A DNA stretch of 5,300 nt from Sulfurimonas sp. Its GTDB lineage: Bacteria; Campylobacterota; Campylobacteria; Campylobacterales; Sulfurimonadaceae. The first letter of the stretch is position 1. Every line of letters begins with the position of its first letter. Position numbers and translations under genes: made by a program. Under the pieces are notes generated by a model, which had not been told where the DNA came from, searched no databases, and worked only from the letters and a program-made list of their open reading frames with translations. Shown in pieces: positions 1 through 5,281 of this stretch. The stretch spans positions 1-5,300 of the forward strand of contig JAMORM010000119.1 in NCBI GenBank assembly GCA_027063585.1. Direction: 5' to 3'.

Positions 1-67
1 GCATAATGTCAATAAAAGGGATGACATTTATCTGGTCAAACTTTTTAAAATGTTTTTTACACTTCAT
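1..67 (-). CDS. exbD: ExbD/TolR-family biopolymer transport protein, N-terminus only (cut by left edge)
   Basis: Reading the minus strand from an ATG at 67 gives 22 codons before the window ends. The peptide is a short basic stretch followed by FDQINVIPFIDIM. This matches the start of ExbD/TolR, where a cytoplasmic tail leads into the single membrane helix through the N-V-x-P-F-I-D motif. Asp20 is the conserved membrane aspartate that carries protons in this family (Asp25 in E. coli ExbD). ExbD partners with ExbB to couple proton flow to TonB-dependent outer-membrane transport. The start overlaps the end of exbB by 11 nt (ATGAAGTGTAA holds both the ATG and the exbB TAA), and no clear Shine-Dalgarno precedes it, so translation is probably coupled to exbB. 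The periplasmic domain is outside the window, so ExbD and TolR cannot be separated. Confidence 0.88.
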   Translation of the reverse strand, partial: MKCKKHFKKFDQINVIPFIDIM

Positions 68-503
68 GGGCAACATCAAACTTCGTTAAAATTCTTTCCA
101 CTTTTCGCAGCACTATAGTATAAGCAACAATAGCCGGAATAGCCACAACAAGCCCCATGGCTGTAGCTTTTAGTGCAAGGGCAAGTCCTATCATGATTTT
201 TTTGGCATCCACAGCACCCAAATCGCCTAAAGTATAAAACGTAATCATAATACCAATTACTGTACCAAGCAAGCCTACATAAGGTGCATTTGCTCCTATA
301 GCACTGATGACATTAATGTTATCGGTTAAATCGAGTTCTAAATTATCTCTATGTTCATAATCATCTATACGTACACTCTTATAAAACATCATCCTTTCAA
401 TAAAGAGCCATAAAGTGACAATACTCATAAGTATCAAAGTCCCCATAACACCATAATCGAGTGCCTGTTCTGCATATGCCATAAAATCATTTGTTATTTG
501 CAT
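57..503 (-). CDS. exbB: ExbB-type proton channel protein (MotA/TolQ/ExbB family), short form
   Basis: This 148-residue inner-membrane protein has three predicted helices at about 19-38, 70-90 and 103-131. The family signature is clear: APYVGLLGTVIGIM at 73-86 and LKATAMGLVVAIPAIVAY at 111-128. Thr81 and Thr114 match the two pore-lining threonines of E. coli ExbB (Thr148, Thr181). The position of E. coli Glu176 appears to be Leu109 here; from memory this is usual in short ExbBs. At 148 residues it belongs to the compact class, shorter than E. coli ExbB (244) or TolQ. It should form a pentamer around ExbD and convert proton motive force into work on TonB. The ATG directly abuts the TAG of the kinase gene (TAGATG) and has a good Shine-Dalgarno, AGGA about 6 nt upstream. 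exbD overlaps its 3' end. No tonB is visible in the window. Confidence 0.92.
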   Translation of the reverse strand: MQITNDFMAYAEQALDYGVMGTLILMSIVTLWLFIERMMFYKSVRIDDYEHRDNLELDLTDNINVISAIGANAPYVGLLGTVIGIMITFYTLGDLGAVDAKKIMIGLALALKATAMGLVVAIPAIVAYTIVLRKVERILTKFDVAHEV

Positions 504-1343
504 CTATTTTCCTGTTTGTTTTTTAAATTTTAACTGTACTGTTGTACCGATATTTTTTGATGATTCAAATATCAACTCTATATTATTTCTCTCACAAAAT
601 CTCTTCACAAGATTTAGACCTATACCAAAACCCTGCATATTCTTATTTGACTGGTAATAATTATCAAATATACGGATAAGTTCTACCTCATCCATGCCTA
701 ATCCGTAATCTTTTATTGTAATTGAACTGTTTTTCACTTCTATATCTATATTTTTTGAAGTATCTGAGTATTTTACCCCATTATCAATAATATTGTCAAT
801 TACTTTACTTAAGCCTTTTTTATCGCCAAAAATATGCATCTCTTCCAGCGAGAGACTAAAGTTCATTTGAGGATATATTTTTTTTACAAATGCCACTCTT
901 TGTTTAACCAGCTTATCAATAAAAAAGTCCTCTTTTATATTCTGATTCGTTTGCATTTTAATCAAATAATCAAGCTCGTTATAGCGCTCTTTTAGCATTA
1001 TACAGGCAGAGTCAATACGTCCAATGCGCTTCAATGTTTTTTCATCATCACAGTTTTTACTTAGAAGCTGCGTTGTTGTTGTAATGGTGCTGATGGGAAG
1101 ATTTAACTCATGCAAGGTCTCTTTTGAAAGATTTTGTAAATCATGCACATATTCAGCCAAAGGGTCAACTGCAAGCTTAGAGATAAATACTCCTGAAAGA
1201 ATAACAAAACAAAGGACAATAAAAGCAAACATATACATATTTTCTACATGTAACACATTTACAAAATAATACGCAAGCAGCAAAAAACCTACAACAGTAA
1301 AAAAATAATAAATAAATATATTAATACGAAGACTACGAAACAA
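504..1343 (-). CDS. intramembrane-sensing two-component histidine kinase
   Basis: This 279-residue sensor kinase has two membrane helices at about 8-32 and 36-57, joined by only a few residues. It therefore has no periplasmic sensor domain and probably senses within or at the membrane. There is no HAMP domain; a linker of about 20 residues leads straight to the H-box, with His78 in TLHELNLPI. The ATP-binding domain follows: N-box Asn184/Asn188 (NIIDNGVKYS), G1 box Asp212-x-Gly214-x-Gly216, an F-box-like segment IFDNYY at 225-230, and G2 GFGIGL at 238-243. All catalytic elements are present, so it should autophosphorylate. Unusually, Leu82 sits four residues after His78, where Thr or Asn normally supports phosphatase activity. 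The start is TTG at 1343, overlapping the regulator stop by 11 nt, with no strong Shine-Dalgarno; a later ATG would remove helix 1. Its partner is surely the regulator just upstream. The signal is unknown. Confidence 0.92.
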   Translation of the reverse strand: MFRSLRINIFIYYFFTVVGFLLLAYYFVNVLHVENMYMFAFIVLCFVILSGVFISKLAVDPLAEYVHDLQNLSKETLHELNLPISTITTTTQLLSKNCDDEKTLKRIGRIDSACIMLKERYNELDYLIKMQTNQNIKEDFFIDKLVKQRVAFVKKIYPQMNFSLSLEEMHIFGDKKGLSKVIDNIIDNGVKYSDTSKNIDIEVKNSSITIKDYGLGMDEVELIRIFDNYYQSNKNMQGFGIGLNLVKRFCERNNIELIFESSKNIGTTVQLKFKKQTGK

Positions 1344-1992
1344 GTTTGTACCCGATTCCGCGAATGTTTTCTATGCTCATGGTAGGTAATAACTGCTTAA
1401 GCCTGTTTATATAAACCCGTATAGCTCCATCGCTTCCTCCGCCATCCGCAGTTCCCCACAACTCTTCATATATCAGCTCTTTTGGCACTGGTGAATTGCT
1501 ATGATTCATCAATAATACTAAAAGCTCATACTCTTTTTTTGAAAGTTCCAAAGCTTCTTCATTATAATAAATACACTTATGTACTTTATCATGGCACAGT
1601 TCTCCAACGCACTCAGCCTCTTTTGCCTTGCTTCTTTTTATAAGAGCCTGCATACGCAGTAGAAGTTCGGTATTGTCAAATGGTTTTGTTAAAAAGTCAT
1701 CACAGCCGCTTACAAAACCGCGTTGGAGCATCTCTTTTTCTTTATGGGAAGTTAAAAAAATAGTAGGGGTTTCATCTTGGGCAGCTCGTAAATCACCAAG
1801 CAGTGAAATACCGTCAATAAGTGGGACATTAATATCTAGCAGGTAGATATCAAACTTATTGTCATATGTCGCATCAAGTGCATCCTGTCCATTTGGAAAA
1901 TGGAGCACATCATGTCCCTCTTCCTCAAGTAAATCTACCAAAGTCTCTCCAAAAAGGAGGTCATCTTCGAGCAGGAGTATTTTAATCGACAC
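1333..1992 (-). CDS. OmpR/PhoB-family response regulator
   Basis: This 219-residue DNA-binding response regulator is of normal length for the family. The receiver domain covers about 3-115, with acidic residues Glu9/Asp10/Asp11, phospho-acceptor Asp53 (LLDINVP), switch Thr81 followed by Ser82, and Lys103 in the KPF motif. A short linker leads to a winged-helix domain at about 125-219, including the recognition-helix region [13 protein letters not shown] and the terminal wing IRGIGYKL. It should be phosphorylated by the kinase encoded next and then bind DNA as a dimer; its targets are unknown. The start is GTG at 1992, overlapping the pyrC TAA by 11 nt (GTGTCGATTAA). It gives the expected N-terminus, and there is no in-frame ATG nearby. 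There is no convincing Shine-Dalgarno, so expression probably depends on reinitiation after pyrC. The regulator-then-kinase order is the common one. Confidence 0.95.
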   Translation of the reverse strand: MSIKILLLEDDLLFGETLVDLLEEEGHDVLHFPNGQDALDATYDNKFDIYLLDINVPLIDGISLLGDLRAAQDETPTIFLTSHKEKEMLQRGFVSGCDDFLTKPFDNTELLLRMQALIKRSKAKEAECVGELCHDKVHKCIYYNEEALELSKKEYELLVLLMNHSNSPVPKELIYEELWGTADGGGSDGAIRVYINRLKQLLPTMSIENIRGIGYKLVS

Positions 1993-2989
1993 TCTCTATA
2001 GCCCACCCAATCACTTCACCTGCATACATCGGCACAACACCTGCATAATTTTCAGGAACCAAGAATGGTCTTTTTTCGAGTGTTACTTCTTTAAATTCAG
2101 GGCAAATTCCATAAATATTTTGGGCATTATCACTCACAAAGGCTTGCAGGTTATCAAGCTTGTCAAATTGTTCAAATATTTCTGTTAAAAGTTGCAGCGA
2201 AATTGGGGCAGTAAAAATACCTGCCGCACAACCGCACGACTCTTTTTTATGTTGTGGATGCGGAGCAGAGTCCGAGCCGAACATTACTTTTGGATGGGCT
2301 TCAAGCGCTACACTTAAAAGTGCGTCCAAATCTTCGGGTCTTTTTGCAATCGGTTTACAAAAAAGATGCGGACGCATAAGTCCTCCGATAACATCATCAA
2401 GTGTCAACAGAAGATGATGCACGGTAATCGTCGCATACAAATTCGGGTATTTATCTAGCATAGCAACGGCTTCTTTAGTTGTGATATGCTCCATAATAAT
2501 TTTCAAATCAGGAAAATTTTGCGCCAAAAGTTCATAAATACTCATAAACTCAGCTTCTCTGTCCATCACAAAGCCATCTGTCTCACCATGCACACACAAA
2601 GGAATACCTAAATTACTCATTGTCTCTAAAGTAGTACGCATCTCTTCAATATCAAAAGAGCTGACTCCATCCTCTGAGTTTGTAGTAATTCCTGCAGGAT
2701 AAAGCTTAATAGCTGTTATTTCATCCACTATACTTTCTAAAAATGCTTTATCATAGTTTTTATAAAAAAGTGTCATATATGGTTCAAAATAATCATTTGG
2801 AACCGCTGCCATAACGCGTTGTCTATATGCTAAAAGTCCTTCTCTGGTTTCAACAGGAGGTACAAGGTTCGGCATTATAATAGCCCCGCTGTAAGTATAC
2901 GCGGTTAATGGTGCTACATTTTCAAGCATAACACCGTCACGAAGATGCAGGTGCATATCCAAAGGCATTAAAAGTGTATGAGTTTTCAT
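1982..2989 (-). CDS. pyrC: dihydroorotase, E. coli PyrC-like type
   Basis: This cytoplasmic zinc amidohydrolase makes dihydroorotate from carbamoyl-aspartate in the third step of pyrimidine synthesis. From the ATG at 2989 it has 335 residues, close to E. coli PyrC (348). All metal ligands are visible: His13 and His15 in DMHLHLRDG, the lysine expected to be carboxylated (Lys95 in IKLYPAG), His134 (CVHGE), His168 (MEHIT) and Asp240 (FGSDSAPH). Thr102/Thr103 in ITTNSEDGV match the active-site flap threonines. An ATG five codons upstream (3004) keeps the frame, but only the ATG at 2989 has a good Shine-Dalgarno (AAGGAA at 3001-2996, 6 nt away). The upstream ATG overlaps that site and has none of its own, so 2989 is preferred. 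The gene has its own likely promoter in the 48-bp gap upstream and is followed with overlap by the two-component genes. Confidence 0.97.
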   Translation of the reverse strand: MKTHTLLMPLDMHLHLRDGVMLENVAPLTAYTYSGAIIMPNLVPPVETREGLLAYRQRVMAAVPNDYFEPYMTLFYKNYDKAFLESIVDEITAIKLYPAGITTNSEDGVSSFDIEEMRTTLETMSNLGIPLCVHGETDGFVMDREAEFMSIYELLAQNFPDLKIIMEHITTKEAVAMLDKYPNLYATITVHHLLLTLDDVIGGLMRPHLFCKPIAKRPEDLDALLSVALEAHPKVMFGSDSAPHPQHKKESCGCAAGIFTAPISLQLLTEIFEQFDKLDNLQAFVSDNAQNIYGICPEFKEVTLEKRPFLVPENYAGVVPMYAGEVIGWAIESVD

Positions 2990-2995
2990 CGAAAT

Positions 2996-3001
2996 TTCCT
3001 T
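2996..3001 (-). promoter_or_regulatory. ribosome binding site that sets the pyrC start
   Basis: AAGGAA lies 6 nt before the ATG at 2989. It decides the start against the in-frame ATG at 3004, which has only AT-rich sequence upstream. This moves the pyrC N-terminus 5 residues downstream of the longest reading frame. Confidence 0.75.
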
Positions 3002-3006
3002 CATTT

Positions 3007-3028
3007 TATCAATAATGATATTATAGCA
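3007..3028 (-). promoter_or_regulatory. extended -10 promoter for pyrC, with small inverted repeat at the start point
   Basis: On the minus strand TGCTATAAT (3028-3020) is a perfect extended -10 box, TGn followed by TATAAT. No -35 match is seen at the usual spacing (GGGGTA), which is common in Campylobacterota. Transcription would start near 3013, about 24 nt before the pyrC ATG. Immediately after the -10 lies TATCA-ATAA-TGATA (3020-3007), a 5-bp inverted repeat over the predicted start point, which could be an operator or chance. The promoter sits in the gap after the small membrane protein gene. pyrC and the genes behind it could therefore be transcribed independently of manB. Confidence 0.6.
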
Positions 3029-3037
3029 AATTCGCTG

Positions 3038-3379
3038 TTAAATACCCCATAAATATACATCGGCAAATGATATAAGCATGCCAAGCGGTGCCAAAGACTT
3101 ATATAAATGACTGATTTTTATAAATGGTTTGCCATTTATAAAAATACCAAGCTGTACAGCAGATACAATAAGTGAAACAAAAATAAAAAAGAGAAAAGAA
3201 ACCGTTAAAACGACATACCAGCTTTCATGTGTAAATCCATATGCAAAAAGTGCTACGACAGCAATGGCTACTAAAAAATTCTGTACCCAAAAATTTGTAT
3301 TTGTTTTTTCTTCTTTTTTATATACACGGGCAATTTTAAAATATAGAAATGCCATAAACAGTGAAATGTAAAATATCAT
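3038..3379 (-). CDS. small four-helix membrane protein of unknown function
   Basis: I do not recognise this 113-residue protein. It is very hydrophobic, with predicted membrane helices at about 2-18, 32-49, 54-79 and 92-112. A short charged loop, KKEEKTN (21-27), follows the first helix and a basic loop (NGKPFIK, 82-88) precedes the last. No cysteine pair, metal motif or catalytic pattern is evident. The ATG at 3379 overlaps the manB TGA in an ATGA arrangement (4 nt), and a Shine-Dalgarno-like AGAGG sits about 5 nt upstream, so it is almost certainly co-transcribed and translationally coupled with manB. Its stop lies 48 nt before the pyrC start. That coupling is the only clue to its role, and a link to cell-envelope sugar metabolism would be speculation. 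The start, SD and coding-like composition make it a convincing real gene. Confidence 0.8.
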   Translation of the reverse strand: MIFYISLFMAFLYFKIARVYKKEEKTNTNFWVQNFLVAIAVVALFAYGFTHESWYVVLTVSFLFFIFVSLIVSAVQLGIFINGKPFIKISHLYKSLAPLGMLISFADVYLWGI

Positions 3380-4737
3380 AATACCTCTTTTTTTGCAGTT
3401 TGGATTAAATTATTGATTGCTTTTTCATATCGTAACACTTCATCTTTATCTGTTGATTCAAAACGTGTTACCAAAACGGGTGTTGTATTACTCGCACGCA
3501 CAAGTCCCCACCCTTTTTCAAAGTTAATGCGTACACCGTCTACCTCTATAATGTCTTTTATTGCAGGAAAATCAGCAGGCGGATTTTGCAGAAGTTCTTT
3601 TACTTTCTCTATGATTTTAAATTTCTCTTCTTCTGTTGTCTCTACTTTTATCTCTTCAGTCGAATAGACTTTTGGCAATTTATCAAGTTCTGCGTCTAAA
3701 TCTATACCGTCTTTTACAAGTTCAAGCATTCTGAGTGTTGCATAAATGGCATCATCGTAACCAAAATAACGGTTTTTAAAAAAAATATGTCCGCTTACTT
3801 CACAAGCCAAATCTGCATTGATTTCTTTCATTTTGACTTTGAGGTTTGAATGTCCTGTTTTATACATAACGGCTTTGGCACCGCGGCGTTCCAGCTCATC
3901 ATACATAACCTGCGAACATTTAACTTCTCCCACAACGGTAGGCTTATCCATTTTCATGGCAAACAACAGCGCCATCATATCGCCTTTTATGTTGTTCTTA
4001 TGCGTTAGTACGGCTATACGATCAGCATCCCCGTCATAAGCAAAAGCAATGTCACCCTCTTTTTCAAGCAGTGCTTTGACATCTCGCAAGTTCTCTTCTA
4101 CCGAAGGGTCAGGATGATGATTTGGAAAAGTTCCGTCAGGTTCTACGTACAAGCCCTTTACATGTAAAGCTAATTTTTCAAAGATTTCAGGAAGCACGAC
4201 ACCGCCGACACCGTTTCCACAGTCATAGACAATCTTTGTCGGCATGCCTTTTAAGTGTTGAAATTCATTGACCATAAAATCTATATATCGCTCTTTTGCA
4301 TCTATTTTTGTTACATTCCTTGGTGCTTCTTGCGGCATTGTCATTGTTGCACATTCACGTCCAAGGGCATAAATATCTTCGCCAAAAAACGGCGATTTAT
4401 CTACGGTAATTTTAAAACCGTTATACTCACTCGGATTATGCGAGCCTGTAATCATTACAGAAGCAGAGGGTGTGATGCCGTCCCACTCCTGATAGTTTGT
4501 AAAGTAGTTTACCGGTGTCGGAACGAGTCCCATGTCAAGCACTTTTTTCCCGCCGGCATTCAAACCTTTTACTAAATATTCAAAAAGAATCGGTGAATGA
4601 CTTCTTGCATCATAGCCTACTGCAACATATTCACCCTCTATTTTAGAAGAAAGGGCATACCCTATTTTTGTGACACTCTCTTCATTTAACTCTTTTTCAT
4701 ATATTCCACGTATATCGTATTCTCTGTAAATGCTCAA
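3376..4737 (-). CDS. manB: phosphomannomutase/phosphoglucomutase (alpha-D-phosphohexomutase family)
   Basis: This 453-residue cytoplasmic enzyme interconverts hexose 6-phosphates and 1-phosphates, supplying sugar-1-phosphates for nucleotide sugars, surface polysaccharides or glycogen. All four family domains are marked. The phosphoserine loop TGSHNP carries Ser99, the magnesium loop DGDADR spans 235-240 (Asp235, 237, 239), the sugar-binding loop EVSGH spans 313-317, and the phosphate-binding loop RASNTTP spans 415-421. The length and these loops match the bifunctional Pseudomonas AlgC-type PMM/PGM, and Glu313-x-Ser315-x-His317 is the dual-specificity form of the sugar loop. Whether mannose or glucose is preferred cannot be told. 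The start is TTG at 4737 with AAAGG (4750-4746) 8 nt upstream. An in-frame TAA immediately precedes the TTG, so no earlier start is possible. The small membrane protein gene overlaps its stop. Confidence 0.95.
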   Translation of the reverse strand: MSIYREYDIRGIYEKELNEESVTKIGYALSSKIEGEYVAVGYDARSHSPILFEYLVKGLNAGGKKVLDMGLVPTPVNYFTNYQEWDGITPSASVMITGSHNPSEYNGFKITVDKSPFFGEDIYALGRECATMTMPQEAPRNVTKIDAKERYIDFMVNEFQHLKGMPTKIVYDCGNGVGGVVLPEIFEKLALHVKGLYVEPDGTFPNHHPDPSVEENLRDVKALLEKEGDIAFAYDGDADRIAVLTHKNNIKGDMMALLFAMKMDKPTVVGEVKCSQVMYDELERRGAKAVMYKTGHSNLKVKMKEINADLACEVSGHIFFKNRYFGYDDAIYATLRMLELVKDGIDLDAELDKLPKVYSTEEIKVETTEEEKFKIIEKVKELLQNPPADFPAIKDIIEVDGVRINFEKGWGLVRASNTTPVLVTRFESTDKDEVLRYEKAINNLIQTAKKEVL

Positions 4738-4765
4738 TTATTCAGCCTTTAAAATTATTGAGCGA

Positions 4766-4771
4766 ATTTTA
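4766..4771 (-). promoter_or_regulatory. possible -10 box for manB
   Basis: TAAAAT on the minus strand follows a TTTTTT tract and lies 28 nt before the TTG start of manB, which would give a leader of about 20 nt. There is no extended TGn motif and no clear -35. It is a plausible sigma-70 box in the 65-bp gap between the 104-residue gene and manB, but AT-rich sequence yields such hexamers easily. Confidence 0.3.
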
Positions 4772-4774
4772 CAA

Positions 4775-4792
4775 AAAACTTGGTTAAGCTTT
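4775..4792 (-). terminator. weak terminator-like hairpin after the 104-residue gene
   Basis: On the minus-strand transcript AAAGCUU-AACC-AAGUUUU can form a 7-bp stem with one G-U pair and a 4-nt loop, running into a U tract. It starts about 10 nt after the TAG at 4803. Only one G-C pair supports it, so termination would be inefficient. It could also be chance in AT-rich DNA. If real, it separates the flagellar-type gene from manB. Confidence 0.25.
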
Positions 4793-4802
4793 GCTTCTTT
4801 GC

Positions 4803-5117
4803 CTATGTTTTTATATCGAGCTTTTTATAATCATCTTTACTAAACATCTCTTTGAGTATACGTTCACCATCCTCTTTTGATAAATCTGCTATAGATTTTT
4901 TTCCGTCATAGCCGACACTTTGTAAAAATTTTTGAAAATCTTGAAAATTAGAAACTATTTTATTTATCGTTTCATCTACATCATTAGGTTCTTCATTTAC
5001 ATGTAACGCTATCTCTTTCATTTTTTGTGCTATCTCTTTTTTTATTACTTTAACTTCATCTTGAGAGAGTTTTTTTGTGTACAAATTTTTTATTGTGCTG
5101 TTTGAAGATATATTCAT
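4803..5117 (-). CDS. unknown protein of 104 residues behind a flagellar-type (sigma-28-like) promoter
   Basis: This small, charged, soluble protein has no signal peptide or membrane helix. A Ser/Asn-rich start (MNISSNSTIKNL) leads into a lysine/glutamate-rich region, residues about 15-65, likely helical. Then comes FQDFQKFLQSVGYDGKKSIA and a helical tail ending DYKKLDIKT. From memory, the F-x-x-F-L-x-x-(V/I)-GYDGK-x-I-A-x-LS pattern resembles the middle of a Campylobacterota family often labelled, without good reason, 'hydrogenase-4 component G'. That match is unverified, and this protein would be a short version. An ATG at 5126 keeps the frame, but the AAAGGA sequence abuts it with no spacing; it sits 9 nt before the ATG at 5117, so 5117 is preferred. 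The promoter suggests co-expression with late flagellar genes. It does not look like FlgM or FlaG. Confidence 0.75.
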   Translation of the reverse strand: MNISSNSTIKNLYTKKLSQDEVKVIKKEIAQKMKEIALHVNEEPNDVDETINKIVSNFQDFQKFLQSVGYDGKKSIADLSKEDGERILKEMFSKDDYKKLDIKT

Positions 5118-5130
5118 GATACTCATTCCT

Positions 5131-5140
5131 TTACATGTAA
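5131..5140. repeat. TTACATGTAA palindrome, candidate operator, one of four related copies
   Basis: This perfect 10-bp palindrome lies between the predicted transcript start and the Shine-Dalgarno of the 104-residue gene. An identical copy is at 4997-5006 inside that gene. A third is at 4156-4169 in manB, extended to 14 bp as CTTTACATGTAAAG. A shorter form, TACATGTA, is at 1245-1252 in the kinase gene. The three coding copies all read TTA CAT GTA in frame (Leu-His-Val), so codon preference may explain them. The copy here is the only non-coding one and is well placed for a repressor. Confidence 0.4.
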
Positions 5141-5144
5141 CAGT

Positions 5145-5150
5145 ATTATA
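5145..5150 (-). promoter_or_regulatory. sigma-70-like -10 box (TATAAT) overlapping the sigma-28 site
   Basis: A perfect TATAAT lies directly beside the sigma-28-like element on the minus strand. Transcription from it would start near 5138, inside the TTACATGTAA palindrome, about 20 nt before the ATG at 5117. There is no TGn extension and no clear -35. It may be a second housekeeping promoter, or just the AT-rich flank of the flagellar promoter. Confidence 0.4.
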
Positions 5151-5178
5151 TTATCGGCTTTTGCACACAAATTTTTTA
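5151..5178 (-). promoter_or_regulatory. sigma-28 (FliA)-type promoter for the 104-residue gene
   Basis: On the minus strand GCCGATAA (5158-5151) is identical to the enteric FliA -10 consensus. A TAAA (5178-5175) lies 16 nt upstream, against the usual 15; shifting one base to AAAA gives 15. Transcription would begin near 5144 and give a leader of about 27 nt. The match is in the right orientation directly upstream of a gene with a good Shine-Dalgarno. It supports late-flagellar regulation, although Campylobacterota FliA sites are often described with a CGAT core and other bases vary. Confidence 0.55.
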
Positions 5179-5216
5179 GCCCATTGAAAAGAATTTATCT
5201 AAATTTACTTATTTAT

Positions 5217-5245
5217 TTGGTTTTTTTAAAAAAACCTGATATACT
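5217..5245 (+). promoter_or_regulatory. divergent plus-strand promoter with extended -10
   Basis: TGATATACT (5237-5245) is an extended -10 box: TGn followed by TATACT, one mismatch to TATAAT. A partial -35 (TTGGTT, 5217-5222) sits at 17-bp spacing, and A/T tracts repeat upstream from about 5190, as in many Campylobacterota promoters. The spacer is filled by a palindrome, GGTTTTTTTAAAAAAACC (5219-5236). Transcription would start near 5252 and run off the right edge, so whatever it serves lies mostly outside the window. Confidence 0.55.
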
Positions 5246-5256
5246 GTTGCCAAGTG

Positions 5257-5281
5257 AAAGATGAGGCGTGAATTCATCTTT
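5257..5281 (+). other. 8-bp hairpin at the start of the plus-strand transcript
   Basis: AAAGATGA (5257-5264) and TCATCTTT (5274-5281) are perfect reverse complements around a 9-nt spacer, GGCGTGAAT. In RNA this would begin about 5 nt after the predicted start point and could form a 5' hairpin or leader element. No T tract follows immediately, so it is not an obvious terminator on either strand. As DNA it could also be an operator. Confidence 0.4.

Noticed and set aside
57..503. MotA flagellar stator or TolQ instead of ExbB
   Set aside because: At 148 residues with three helices it is too short for MotA, and it is followed by an ExbD/TolR-type protein rather than MotB. TolQ is possible but usually longer.
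1859..2188. Plus-strand open frame of 109 codons across the pyrC/regulator junction
   Set aside because: It lies opposite two well-supported genes, is rich in Ser/Arg/Cys from antisense reading, and has no promoter or family match. The other plus-strand frames between 1024 and 4575 fail in the same way.
2990..3004. Upstream ATG at 3004 as the pyrC start
   Set aside because: It has no Shine-Dalgarno and contains the one that serves the ATG at 2989. Five extra residues (MKEIS) are not needed for the fold.
4788..4802. Near direct repeat GCTTTGCTTCTTTGC
   Set aside because: It is too short and imperfect to be more than local low-complexity sequence; part of it is already covered by the weak hairpin.
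4803..5117. Anti-sigma factor FlgM or FlaG behind the sigma-28 promoter
   Set aside because: The size is near but the sequence shows neither the FlgM C-terminal sigma-binding pattern nor the FlaG conserved core as I remember them.
5118..5126. ATG at 5126 as start of the 104-residue gene
   Set aside because: AAAGGA directly abuts it with no spacing, whereas the same site is 9 nt from the ATG at 5117.
5239..5260. Sigma-54 promoter on the minus strand (TTGGCA)
   Set aside because: The GG part is present but no GC doublet follows at the required spacing.
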